A stretch of 29,310 nucleotides of DNA from RUG563 sp045590215 (GCA_045590215.1 JAZNQO010000024.1:1-29310); one strand, 5' to 3'; positions 7,696 to 15,734 are shown, counted from the stretch's first letter. Notes: generated from the letters alone by a model not told the origin. Numbers and translations: made by a program.

Positions 7696-9132
7696 ATGAA
7701 AAAAACATATATCACTTCCATGCCCAACCACATCGGTGCCTTTCTGAAAGCCAGCAAATGCTTTTCTGCGCTGGGCATCAATATCACCCGTGTCAGCTAT
7801 AACAAAGCAGTGGATTCCCACACCCTGTTCATCGACGCAGAAGGTACTGAAGAACAATTAAAAAGAGCCGATGCGGAGCTTGAAAAAATCGGCTATCTGC
7901 AAAATAACACGGACAGAAGCAGTGTTGTGCTGCTGGAATTTTGCCTGAAGGACGTGCCCGGCAGCGTAACAGATGTTTTGCTGCTGATCAGCCGATTCAA
8001 TTTCAACATTTCCTACATCAGCTCCCAAGAAAACGGAACGGATTATCAGCTGTTCAAAATGGGGCTGTATGTGGATGATGCGGAGCGGATTGCGGAATTT
8101 CTTACAGAAGCGGAAAAGCTGTGCCAGGTGCGTGTGATTGATTACAACAGCTCTGAAAAGGTATATGACAACAGCATTTTTTATAACACCTATGTGATGG
8201 GGCTTTCCCGAATGATGGGACTGGAGGAAAAGGTGCGGCAGGAAATGCTGGTGCATATCAATCTGGCCATGCAAACGCTGGACGAGCAGGGCTTATCCCC
8301 CTACAAAACCTTCGACAGCATCAGTAAATTTGCCGAACTGCTGGCCAAATCAAAGGGCGAAAGCTTTCTGCCCCGGATCAGCCGTCATAAAATCACCGAT
8401 AATACGGAAATCATGCTGATCGAGCCCAATTGCGGCAGCAATACCATGATCATCATGAGCGGCGGCGAGGTCTTATTTGTGGATACGGGCTATGCCTGCT
8501 ATGCCGCCGAAATGCACAGCCTGCTTGAACGGCTGCTGCCCGGTTTTTCCGGCATGAAAAAAACCGTGCTTATCACCCATGCGGATGTGGATCACTGCGG
8601 CTTGCTGCCCATTTTTGACGAAATCATCGCCAGCCATCGCTCCGCTTTGTGCCTGAAAAAAGAATTTGAGGGAAACAACGGCTACAGAGAGCTCAACCCG
8701 CTTCACAGGCCGTATATCAATATCTGCAAAACGCTGACTTCCTATCGTCCGCCAGACCCTGCAAAAATCACAACGCCTTGGGATAACAGGGAAACCCTCT
8801 CGCAGCCTCTGACCCAGATCGGCTTTTTCACTTTCGGTGAACTGCACTTCGAGGTGTATGAAGGCATGGGCGGCCATCTGCCCGGCGAAATTGTGCTGAT
8901 TGATTACAATCACCATATTGCTTTCACCGGCGATATCTATATCAATACCCACGGGCTGACGAAGGAACAAGCGGAGTATAATCAATACGCCCCCATCCTG
9001 ATGACCTCCGTGGATACCGATCCCCAGCTGTGTGCAGCAGAGCGCAAGGCCATCCTTCAGCGGCTGGGTGCAGGCAACTGGCAAATCTTTGGTGCCCACG
9101 GCTTCAAGAAGGATTATTCCGTAAACAGTTAA
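7696..9132 (+). CDS. ACT-ACT-metallo-beta-lactamase fold fusion protein
   Basis: 478 residues. The N-terminal ~150 form two ACT-like modules (MPNHIGAFLKASKCFSALGINITRV; then LKDVPGSVTDVLLLISRFNFNISYI), each with the 'PG/H-x-G...L...INI' pattern of amino-acid-sensing ACT domains. A helical linker follows, then a metallo-beta-lactamase domain from about residue 235. Its first metal motif is THADVDH (294-300), the H-x-D-x-D-H variant seen in some lactonase-like members. Further on come GHLPG, the bridging Asp in FTGDI, and the last His in FGAHG. It should be a cytoplasmic, two-metal hydrolase, perhaps gated by an amino acid. The substrate is unknown. GGAGG lies 8 bases before the ATG. A strong terminator follows. 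Confidence 0.85.
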   Translation: MKKTYITSMPNHIGAFLKASKCFSALGINITRVSYNKAVDSHTLFIDAEGTEEQLKRADAELEKIGYLQNNTDRSSVVLLEFCLKDVPGSVTDVLLLISRFNFNISYISSQENGTDYQLFKMGLYVDDAERIAEFLTEAEKLCQVRVIDYNSSEKVYDNSIFYNTYVMGLSRMMGLEEKVRQEMLVHINLAMQTLDEQGLSPYKTFDSISKFAELLAKSKGESFLPRISRHKITDNTEIMLIEPNCGSNTMIIMSGGEVLFVDTGYACYAAEMHSLLERLLPGFSGMKKTVLITHADVDHCGLLPIFDEIIASHRSALCLKKEFEGNNGYRELNPLHRPYINICKTLTSYRPPDPAKITTPWDNRETLSQPLTQIGFFTFGELHFEVYEGMGGHLPGEIVLIDYNHHIAFTGDIYINTHGLTKEQAEYNQYAPILMTSVDTDPQLCAAERKAILQRLGAGNWQIFGAHGFKKDYSVNS

Positions 9133-9154
9133 GCCTTTGTAGCCATACACACAC

Positions 9155-9185
9155 AAAAAAACGAAGCAAACCGCTTCGTTTTTTG
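9155..9185. terminator. Bidirectional terminator between convergent genes
   Basis: AACGAAGC-AAACC-GCTTCGTT with an A-run before and a T-run after. It ends both the ACT-MBL gene (rightward) and the HD-domain gene (leftward). Confidence 0.9.
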
Positions 9186-9196
9186 TGTTCATTTCT

Positions 9197-9826
9197 TTAT
9201 TTCTCCTGCAAGGGCAGCAGCGTTCCTTCCGCTTCCTTCAGCATCCGTTCAATCACGCTGCTTTCAAAGGCGCATTTTTCGTCGAAAAGCTCCTTGGACA
9301 AATCAAAGTTCAGCTTTTTGCGGTCATGGGCGCACTGGGGATCCCATTCATTGAAATAAAATTCTCCCAGGGCAGCCATTTCCCGTTGGCCGCAATAGGC
9401 GTAATAGGTGTTGCTCATCCAGATACCCTGACTGCCGTAGTGGTCTAAAATATCCGCATCCTGCAGGATTTTTTCCCAGACGGTGTTCACATCCGTGCCG
9501 GGATGCCGCTTGTCATGGGCGGCGATGAGAGCACAAACCTGTTCCATTTCCGCTTCCGTCAGTTCGTTTTTCAGCACTTCCCGGCACAGGAAAGCGGCGT
9601 TATTGCTGTGGGGTTCCAGCCCCTTGCACATGTCGTGAAACATCCCGGCGCAAAGCAGGATATCATCCATGCTGTTATCCTGCGGCACAAGGGCTTTGCG
9701 CAGCTGCACGGCACCCTTGCCGGTGCGCTGGCCGTGGAAATAGGCGGCTCCGATTTCCCTTTCCATGTGGCTTTTCCGCTTGCCCATCATTTTGAAAGCA
9801 ATTTCATTCAAACGCTCGAAATTCAT
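9197..9826 (-). CDS. HD-domain hydrolase
   Basis: 209 residues from the ATG at 9826, which has AAAAGGG 5 bases upstream; a TTG eight codons further up is less likely. The HD-superfamily metal site is visible as the first His near the N-terminus (SHMEREIGAAYFHGQR), the HD pair in CAGMFHDMCKG (His64-Asp65), a further His in IAAHDKRHPG and a late Asp in LQDADILDHYG. This places it with the small HD phosphohydrolases acting on nucleotides or other phosphate esters (YedJ/YfbR-like). The exact substrate is not evident. It is transcribed alone, leftward, towards the shared terminator. Confidence 0.82.
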   Translation of the reverse strand: MNFERLNEIAFKMMGKRKSHMEREIGAAYFHGQRTGKGAVQLRKALVPQDNSMDDILLCAGMFHDMCKGLEPHSNNAAFLCREVLKNELTEAEMEQVCALIAAHDKRHPGTDVNTVWEKILQDADILDHYGSQGIWMSNTYYAYCGQREMAALGEFYFNEWDPQCAHDRKKLNFDLSKELFDEKCAFESSVIERMLKEAEGTLLPLQEK

Positions 9827-9876
9827 AAAAACCCTTTTCTGAAAGTTCAATTTTGCTCCATCGGTTCCTGTTACAA

Positions 9877-9903
9877 GCAGCGGGCGGTCAATGACCGCCC
9901 TGC
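9877..9903. other. Perfect GC-rich hairpin
   Basis: GGGCGGTC-AAT-GACCGCCC, extended by GCA/TGC, lies between the HD gene and the 3' end of the decarboxylase operon. The T-run is poor on both strands, so it is a stem-loop or weak terminator for the operon. A second hairpin (CGGGCTGCC/GGCAGCCCG, 10000-10031) sits directly after the last operon stop codon. Confidence 0.45.
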
Positions 9904-10039
9904 TTTATCGGCACATCATTTCCTGCCCTTTGGAAGCAAACAAATGATGCAACACTCGTTCATTCCGAATGCTCTTTCCCATTCCCTTTCAAACACTTTC
10001 GGGCTGCCAAGCGAAACCGCCCGGCAGCCCGGCAAAGCA

Positions 10040-11440
10040 TCAGACAGGCATGGTGCCGTCTTCTTTATTGAATGCGGTGGGGTCAGCCTGCAGATCCTGC
10101 GCCTGACGCCACTGGAAGAACTTGGTAGCAACCTGGGGGAACAGGGCATAGGACAAAACGTCTTCGTCCTGCTTGATGTACTGGGCAATTTCCTTGCGGT
10201 AGTTATCCAGTTCGGGGGCGATATCGTCCGCCGGGCGATGGGTGATCACCTTGGCATCGCCGATGCACTTGTTGCGCACTTCTTCGTTCACAGGGGCAGG
10301 CAGACGGCCATATTCGCCGCGGAGCAAGCCCTTGGATTCCTTGGTGACCATCTTATAGCGTTCGCCGCCCAGCACGTTCATCACAGCCTGGGTGCCGACG
10401 ATCTGGCTGGTGGGGGTTACAAGGGGCGGGAAACCGAAATCTTCACGCACTCTCGGCACTTCTTCCAGCACCTGATAATACTTATCCATAGCGTTGGCCT
10501 GCTTGAGCTGGCCAATCAGGTTAGACAGCATGCCGCCCGGCACCTGATACTGCAACGCCTTTGCGTCCACGGAAAGCACCTTGCCGGCATCACGCCAGCC
10601 GTCTTTGTTCAGCCGGTCGGCCACGCCACGGAAGTGCTCGGCAATCTTGCTCATCAGCTCTTCGTCAAGGCCAGTGTCAAATTCGCTGTCCTTCAGAACG
10701 GCCACCATGGATTCGGTGGCAGGCTGGCTGGTACCGCCGCCAAGGGGGGAGAGGGCCGTGTCGATCACGTCCACACCGGCTTCCACAGCCTTGAGCAGCG
10801 TCATGGCACCGGTACCGGCGGTGTTATGGGTGTGCAGCACGATGGGCAGCTTGGTGTTTTCCTTCAGCTTCTTCACCAGAGAATAAGCACTGAAGGGAAG
10901 CAGCAGGCCTGCCATGTCCTTGATGCAGATCATGTCTGCGCCCATGGCTTCGATGTCCTTGGCCAGCTTCACGAAATATTCTTCCGTGTGAACGGGAGAG
11001 GTGGTGTAGCTCATGGCCACTTCCGCCGTGCCGCCGTACTTCTTGGTAGCCTTCACGGCGGTTTCCATGTTGCGCAGGTCGTTCAGGGCGTCAAAGGTGC
11101 GGATGATGTCGATGCCGTTGTCGATGGACTTCTTCACGAAATAATCCACCACGTCGTCGGCATAGTGCTTGTAGCCCAGAATGTTCTGGCCACGCAGCAG
11201 CATCTGCAGCTTGGTGTTGGGCAGGGCTTTGCGCAGCTGACGCAGACGATCCCAAGGATCTTCATTCAAAAAGCGCAGGCAGCTGTCAAACGTGGCACCG
11301 CCCCAACATTCCAGAGAAAAGAAACCAACCTTGTCCAGCATCTCGCACACCGGCAGCATTTCGTCAATGCGCATACGGGTGGCGGCCTGGGACTGATGCG
11401 CGTCACGCAGGATGGTATCGGTAATCAATACTTTTGCCAT
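10040..11440 (-). CDS. oadA: OadA/5S-type carboxyltransferase (oxaloacetate/pyruvate specific), no biotin domain
   Basis: 466 residues from the ATG at 11440 (AAAGGAG 6 bases upstream). It has the DRE-TIM fold of oxaloacetate decarboxylase alpha, transcarboxylase 5S and PycB. TDTILRDAHQSQAATR carries the first metal ligand, CIKDMAGLL the Lys that is carbamylated in the family, and LHTHNTAGTG the His-x-His metal pair. The C-terminal half is the usual PYC_OADA helical domain. It lacks the biotinyl domain fused in classical OadA; the separate carrier at 13282 can supply it. The reaction is carboxyl transfer between biotin and oxaloacetate/pyruvate. It is the last gene of the operon, separated from the beta subunit by 333 bases that hold two repeats, so a separate transcript is possible. 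Confidence 0.87.
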   Translation of the reverse strand: MAKVLITDTILRDAHQSQAATRMRIDEMLPVCEMLDKVGFFSLECWGGATFDSCLRFLNEDPWDRLRQLRKALPNTKLQMLLRGQNILGYKHYADDVVDYFVKKSIDNGIDIIRTFDALNDLRNMETAVKATKKYGGTAEVAMSYTTSPVHTEEYFVKLAKDIEAMGADMICIKDMAGLLLPFSAYSLVKKLKENTKLPIVLHTHNTAGTGAMTLLKAVEAGVDVIDTALSPLGGGTSQPATESMVAVLKDSEFDTGLDEELMSKIAEHFRGVADRLNKDGWRDAGKVLSVDAKALQYQVPGGMLSNLIGQLKQANAMDKYYQVLEEVPRVREDFGFPPLVTPTSQIVGTQAVMNVLGGERYKMVTKESKGLLRGEYGRLPAPVNEEVRNKCIGDAKVITHRPADDIAPELDNYRKEIAQYIKQDEDVLSYALFPQVATKFFQWRQAQDLQADPTAFNKEDGTMPV

Positions 11441-11481
11441 AACGATCTCCTTTACTTCATTCAAGAGATGGGGAACGATGA

Positions 11482-11526
11482 GGGGCTTTGCCCCTTCACC
11501 CCACCAGGGTCATTGACCCTGGACCC
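11482..11526 (+). repeat. Two-hairpin palindromic repeat, copy C
   Basis: GGGGCTTTGCCCC, a TTCACCCC linker and CCAGGGTCATTGACCCTGG. Same architecture as copy A: small GGGGC hairpin, ACCCC linker, CCAG...CTGG hairpin, GGAC end. Confidence 0.65.
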
Positions 11527-11712
11527 TTCAGCGGAACACAATTGTCTTTCCTCTCACACTCTTTTCCGATGCCGCTTGCAAAAACCTTTCACTCGTCACG
11601 GGCACGGCGGCCTTGCCGCATTTTCACCGTTTTCATTGTGCCCTCTCCATCGGTTTCTTCACGCTTCATGCGGAAAAAAGAAGGAGCAGCAAAACCATGT
11701 CAGCGCAGGATG

Positions 11713-11765
11713 GGTGCAGGGGGGATCCCCCTGCCGCGGGGTACAGGGGCCGCGCAGGCCCCTGC
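11713..11765 (-). repeat. Two-hairpin palindromic repeat, copy B (inverted)
   Basis: On the minus strand GCAGGGGCC...GGCCCCTG, linker TACCCCGC, then CAGGGGGATCCCCCCTG. The linker and layout match copy A, with different but self-complementary stems. It starts 9 bases after the beta-subunit stop codon. Confidence 0.65.
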
Positions 11766-11773
11766 TTCATTCA

Positions 11774-13234
11774 TCAGCCAAACATGCTTAAGAGCACGCC
11801 GGCAGCAATAGCGGAACCGATGACGCCGGCCACGTTGGGGCCCATAGCGTGCATCAGCAGGAAATTGCCGGGATTGGCCTTCTGGCCTTCCACCTGAGAA
11901 ACACGGGCGGCCATGGGCACAGCGGAAACACCGGCGGAACCGATGAGGGGGTTGATTTTGCCGCCGGTGAGCTTGTTCATCAGCTTTGCCAGCAGCACAC
12001 CGCTACCGGTGCCGCAGCCGAAAGCGAACACGCCAAGGGCAATAATCAGGATGGTATCCACGGTGAGGAAGGTTTCCGCCGTAGCGGTAGCACCCACCGT
12101 GATGCCAAGGAAGATGGTGACGATATTCATCAGTTCGTTCTGAACGGTCTTGTTGAGGCGTTCCACCACGCCGCATTCACGCATCAGGTTACCCAGCATC
12201 AAGCACCCAACAAGGGGCGTTGCGCTGGGCAGCAAGAGGGACACCAGCACCGTTACCACGATGGGGAAGAGAATCTTTTCCCGCTTGGTTACGGGGCGCA
12301 GCTGTTCCATCACGATCATGCGTTCTTTCTTGGTGGTCAACAGGCGCATGATGGGGGGCTGAATGACGGGAACCAGAGCCATATAGCTGTAAGCAGCCAC
12401 GGCGATGGGGCCCAGCAGATGGGGGGCCAGCTTGCCCGTCAGCCAGATAGCGGTGGGGCCGTCTGCGCCGCCGATGATGCCAATGGCACCGGCTTCCGCA
12501 GAAGAGAAGCCCACGACCTTTGCGCCGATGAACACGATGAAGATACCAATCTGGGCGGCGGCACCCATGAGCAGGGTCTTGGGGTTGGCGATGAGGGGGC
12601 CAAAGTCCGTTCCGGCACCAACGCCGATGAAGATGAGGCAGGGATAAATGCCCAGCTTCACGCCCAGATACAGATAGTCAAGCAAGCCGGGGTTAATGGT
12701 CTGACCGGCGGTGGCGATGGCCGTGCCAACGGCGTTATACACCATGCCGTCGCTGATGAAGGCAGCGGAATCACTGATAATGACCGCAACGCTTTCCGCA
12801 ATCAGGGAACCATCTTCGGCAAGAAGGGCACCCACTTCATTCAGATAAGCACCCACGGAGAAGTTTTCGGTAATCTGGCCGATAACCTGCATGGAGCTGT
12901 TGAGCACAGCCCCGCCATTATTAACGGTCAACGTGCCCAGATCCAATAAATCTTTGGATTCCACCAATATGGCCCCTCCAAAAAGGCTCCAATTGGCATG
13001 GCCGCCGGCAAAGAGGGCTTCGTGATACACTTCGCTGCCCAGCAGGTTGGTCAGCAGCATACCGAAAGCAATGGGGAGCAAGAGCAGCGGCTCAAACTTC
13101 TTGACGATGGCCAGATAGATAAGGATGCAGGCGATGCCGACCATAATCAGTGCCAGCGGATTTTGCACAAACTGCGCAATGCCGGAGCTGTTGGCAAGGT
13201 CACCGAGCGTCTGCAGAATATTCACAGATTCCAT
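11774..13234 (-). CDS. Na+-translocating decarboxylase beta subunit (OadB/MmdB/GcdB type), enlarged
   Basis: An integral membrane protein of 486 residues that decarboxylates carboxybiotin and exports Na+. The family core is clear: GVGAGTDFGPLIANP, GIIGGADGPTAIWLTGKLAP (holding the essential Asp of the DGPT loop) and NPLIGSAGVSAVPMAARVSQ. The last contains residues equivalent to Asn373, Gly377, Ser382 and Arg389 of Klebsiella OadB, in exact spacing. Family members are usually about 375-435 residues; here roughly residues 70-183 are an extra segment after the first helices, not very hydrophobic. The start at 13234 leaves a long 12-base spacer to AAAGGAG; an ATG at 13246 is in frame but touches that site. 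It follows the biotin carrier gene. Confidence 0.9.
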   Translation of the reverse strand: MESVNILQTLGDLANSSGIAQFVQNPLALIMVGIACILIYLAIVKKFEPLLLLPIAFGMLLTNLLGSEVYHEALFAGGHANWSLFGGAILVESKDLLDLGTLTVNNGGAVLNSSMQVIGQITENFSVGAYLNEVGALLAEDGSLIAESVAVIISDSAAFISDGMVYNAVGTAIATAGQTINPGLLDYLYLGVKLGIYPCLIFIGVGAGTDFGPLIANPKTLLMGAAAQIGIFIVFIGAKVVGFSSAEAGAIGIIGGADGPTAIWLTGKLAPHLLGPIAVAAYSYMALVPVIQPPIMRLLTTKKERMIVMEQLRPVTKREKILFPIVVTVLVSLLLPSATPLVGCLMLGNLMRECGVVERLNKTVQNELMNIVTIFLGITVGATATAETFLTVDTILIIALGVFAFGCGTGSGVLLAKLMNKLTGGKINPLIGSAGVSAVPMAARVSQVEGQKANPGNFLLMHAMGPNVAGVIGSAIAAGVLLSMFG

Positions 13235-13281
13235 CTGTACAAGCATCTCCTTTCAGCAAATTTTCATCATTTAAGGAGTGC

Positions 13282-13677
13282 TTACAGCACGCACAGCACG
13301 TCGCCGGAGTTCACAGAAGCACCCTTCTGCACATTCACCTGCGCCACAGTGCCGTCTTCGGGAGCAACGATTTCGTTTTCCATCTTCATGGCTTCCAGAA
13401 TCAGCAGCACGTCGCCTTTCTTAACGGCAGCACCCACGGAAACACGCACGTCAAGGATGGTGCCGGGCATGGGGCTGGTGATCTTCAGGCCATTGGCCAC
13501 GGGGGCGGGAGCAGCGGCCTTGGGGGCAGCGGCAGGGGCAGCAGCAGCCACAGGGGCAGCAGCCTTGGGAGCGGCAACGGGAGCCACGGGGGCAACGGGA
13601 GCGGCAAAGCCTGCGCCCACTTCTTCTACTTCCACTTCGTAGGAAACGCCATTGACGGTAATATTGAATTTACGCAT
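13282..13677 (-). CDS. Biotin carboxyl carrier protein (decarboxylase gamma / 1.3S type)
   Basis: 131 residues. An N-terminal beta segment (FNITVNGVSYEVEVEEV) is followed by an Ala/Pro-rich flexible linker (about residues 21-62) and a C-terminal biotinyl domain with EAMKMEN, in which Lys98 is the biotinylation site. The upstream PMPGTI and downstream hairpin glycine are also present. The size and layout match MmdC, GcdC and the transcarboxylase 1.3S subunit. It carries the carboxyl group from either carboxyltransferase to the membrane beta subunit. AAAGGGAG precedes the ATG. It lies 23 bases after the anchor-subunit gene and 47 before the beta subunit, central in the operon. Confidence 0.93.
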   Translation of the reverse strand: MRKFNITVNGVSYEVEVEEVGAGFAAPVAPVAPVAAPKAAAPVAAAAPAAAPKAAAPAPVANGLKITSPMPGTILDVRVSVGAAVKKGDVLLILEAMKMENEIVAPEDGTVAQVNVQKGASVNSGDVLCVL

Positions 13678-13700
13678 GACAGGAATCTCCCTTTCTTTTA

Positions 13701-14075
13701 TTAAAAATGACTGTAAATCTGTTCTTCACGGGCGGCACGGGCACGGGCGTTCATCGAATCCACCCGGCGCACCCGGCGCACCACAAACCCACTCTGTTCA
13801 TTCTGCCACACGGCAGCGATGGCCGCCGTGATGACGGCGATCAGCTGGGTATCGTCCTGCACGTTCACTTCCGGCTGGATGGGCGGCACGGGAGCCGGCG
13901 CAGCCATGGGAGCCGGGGCAGGCTTGGGGTCTGCCGATTTCTTTTTTCCGGAGCCTTTTTTGCTCATCATGCCCATCACATAAATGCAGGCAATGAGAAT
14001 CACCAGCCCCAGAAACACCACCAGCACGCCAACCAGCGTTGTGGAAAGGCCCAGCATCAAATTATCTAACAACAT
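13701..14075 (-). CDS. OadG/MmdD-like small membrane subunit
   Basis: 124 residues. One N-terminal membrane helix (about residues 7-37, LSTTLVGVLVVFLGLVILIACIY) is followed by a basic patch, a Pro/Ala-rich linker and a soluble tail ending AREEQIYSHF. This is the standard layout of the gamma subunit of oxaloacetate decarboxylase and the delta subunit of methylmalonyl- or glutaconyl-CoA decarboxylase, which tether the carboxyltransferase to the beta subunit. The tail has ITAAIAAVWQNEQSGFVVRRVRRV, as in many MmdD/OadG proteins of Bacillota. GGGAGG lies about 8 bases before the ATG. It sits 18 bases downstream of the carboxyltransferase gene. Confidence 0.88.
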   Translation of the reverse strand: MLLDNLMLGLSTTLVGVLVVFLGLVILIACIYVMGMMSKKGSGKKKSADPKPAPAPMAAPAPVPPIQPEVNVQDDTQLIAVITAAIAAVWQNEQSGFVVRRVRRVDSMNARARAAREEQIYSHF

Positions 14076-14093
14076 ATCTGCTTCCTCCCTTGC

Positions 14094-15548
14094 TTACAGG
14101 GGCAGGTTGCCGTGCTTGCGGGGCAGGTTCACATCATGCTTGGAAAGCAGCATTTCCAAAGCGGCAATGATATATTTCCGGGTTTCACTGGGCACGATCA
14201 CATCGTCCACCATGCCCTGCTTGGCGGCGAAGAGAGCACCGCAGCTGTCATGATAGGCTTTTTCCAGATCAGCCCTGGTTTCGCCGGAAAGCAGTTCCTT
14301 TTCGTTGAAGGTCTGCACAGCAGCTTCTTCGGAAAGCGGCGCAATCATGGCACCCGGCCAGGCATAGCTCACGTCCGCCATGTCCTTGCCGCCCATCGCC
14401 ACATAAGCCGCACCCACGGCATTGCCGCAGATGATGCCAATCTTGGGAGATGTGCATTCCGCATAGGCATAGCACAGTTCCGCTGCTGAACGAATCATTT
14501 CGCCCTGCTTGCACACGCAGGGAACAGCCAGGCCGTCAGCATTCACAAAGGACACAACCGGCAAAGAATAGCAATCGCACAGCCGCACAAAACGAGCAGC
14601 CTTCTTGCAATCTTCCACGGAGAGACGGCCGTTGTCATTGGCATGGTCAGACACCACCAAGCCGCACACATGGCCGCCGATACGGCACAGGGACGTGCGG
14701 ATGGCACTGCCGTAAGCGGCGTAAAGCTCAATCACGTTGCCAAGGTCCGCAACGTCCGCCATCAGAGCAGCAGCGTCTTGGGCGTTATCGGAAACCATCA
14801 GGCGGTTCAGGTCGTCTTCGTCGCTGATGGGTGCGCTTTCCATATTGCAGGCAGGCAGCAGGTCAATCAGCGCGGCAACCAACGCTTCCGCTTCGTCTTC
14901 CGTTTCGGCTGTAAGAGCGCAAACGCCCTGCTTGGCCATGGTTTCGGCACCAAACAGCGTCTGGGTGGTCTTTTCCACGCCCTTTTCCATGTTCATCACC
15001 AGTGCGGAGTGCAGAGCCACTTCGCCGGTCTTTTTCACCTGCACGGTAATATCGCACACCTGCGTCAGCAGGGCAGCAAAACCGCGGCAGGGGCCCATCA
15101 CCACGGCGATCAGCGGGCAAACGCCGGACAGGCGTGCCATCTGGTTCATCACCTTGGCATATACAGGCAGAGAAGCAGCACCTTCAGTGATTTTCACCCC
15201 GGCACTGTCCAGCATTGCCACCACCGGAGCCCCGGTGAGCTTTGCCATATTGAGCAGTTTCTGAATCTTTTCGGCCTGAGATGCGGTCATTGCGCCGCCG
15301 CAGGAAGTATAATCCTGGGCAAAGCAATAGGCTGCACTGCCGTTCACGGTACCGTAACCGGCCACCAGATTGCTGTCCGCCCGCAGCGCATCCATTTCCA
15401 CAAAGCTGCCCTGATCAAACAGCTTTTCAATGCGCTCTCTGGCGGTGCACTTGCCTTCTCCATGCTGCTTGGCAATGCGCTGGGCATCACCCTGCAATAG
15501 GACGGTCTTTTCCTTGGCCAATGTCTGCAAGTTTTCCGACATGTCCAT
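14094..15548 (-). CDS. Acyl-CoA-type carboxyltransferase (MmdA/12S/PccB-like), divergent
   Basis: 484 residues with two crotonase-like carboxyltransferase halves. Family marks: CTARERIEKLFDQGSFVEMD near the N-terminus, GGAMTASQAEKIQKLLNMA, LDSAGVKITEG (usually DSGGARIQEG), VMGPCRGFAAL, and the C-terminal SDHANDNGRLS...KAARFVRLCD, SYAWPGAMIAP and RKHGNLPL. Key loops differ from MmdA (NADGLAVP in place of VPGFLPG) and it is shorter than the usual ~510 residues. The acyl-CoA may therefore not be methylmalonyl-CoA; malonyl- or glutaconyl-CoA or another acid are open. The ATG at 15548 has GGGGGA 7 bases upstream; a TTG at 15563 is less likely. It is the first gene of the five-gene operon. Confidence 0.85.
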   Translation of the reverse strand: MDMSENLQTLAKEKTVLLQGDAQRIAKQHGEGKCTARERIEKLFDQGSFVEMDALRADSNLVAGYGTVNGSAAYCFAQDYTSCGGAMTASQAEKIQKLLNMAKLTGAPVVAMLDSAGVKITEGAASLPVYAKVMNQMARLSGVCPLIAVVMGPCRGFAALLTQVCDITVQVKKTGEVALHSALVMNMEKGVEKTTQTLFGAETMAKQGVCALTAETEDEAEALVAALIDLLPACNMESAPISDEDDLNRLMVSDNAQDAAALMADVADLGNVIELYAAYGSAIRTSLCRIGGHVCGLVVSDHANDNGRLSVEDCKKAARFVRLCDCYSLPVVSFVNADGLAVPCVCKQGEMIRSAAELCYAYAECTSPKIGIICGNAVGAAYVAMGGKDMADVSYAWPGAMIAPLSEEAAVQTFNEKELLSGETRADLEKAYHDSCGALFAAKQGMVDDVIVPSETRKYIIAALEMLLSKHDVNLPRKHGNLPL

Positions 15549-15608
15549 TTCCGGATCCCCCAATCTTGTGATTTTTTTCTTGGTCTGAAGGCGTCATAAA
15601 TATGCTAC

Positions 15609-15632
15609 AGGTTCCCATTTTTATAGGAACCT
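15609..15632. promoter_or_regulatory. Inverted repeat upstream of the decarboxylase operon
   Basis: AGGTTCC and GGAACCT are perfectly complementary around a 10-base A/T-rich spacer, about 60 bases before the operon's first codon. It could be an operator or a 5' leader hairpin. No regulator gene is adjacent. Confidence 0.45.
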
Positions 15633-15734
15633 CATCCTTACCCAAATTCTCTTATTCCACATAAATTCATTTTTTCCTGCTAATTTTTTTCTAAAAGAAT
15701 GCCTTTTTCTTCTATTATTTGATTACATCTTCAA

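Larger units (their letters stand above)
11441..11773. other. Intergenic region between the beta subunit and OadA genes
   Basis: 333 bases with no supported gene. It holds repeat copies B and C near its two ends and a smaller hairpin (GCGGC..GCCGC near 11608-11623). Open frames crossing it have no ribosome site. I see no convincing promoter for OadA. Confidence 0.6.

Noticed and set aside
11441..11773. Clustered palindromes suspected to be a CRISPR array
   Set aside because: Units are self-palindromic, not equally spaced, differ in sequence and have no uniform spacers.
9503..11791. Very long rightward frame opposite the HD and OadA genes
   Set aside because: It is a His-rich, repetitive shadow of the high-G+C OadA coding strand. 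The opposite strand has clear family motifs and ribosome sites.
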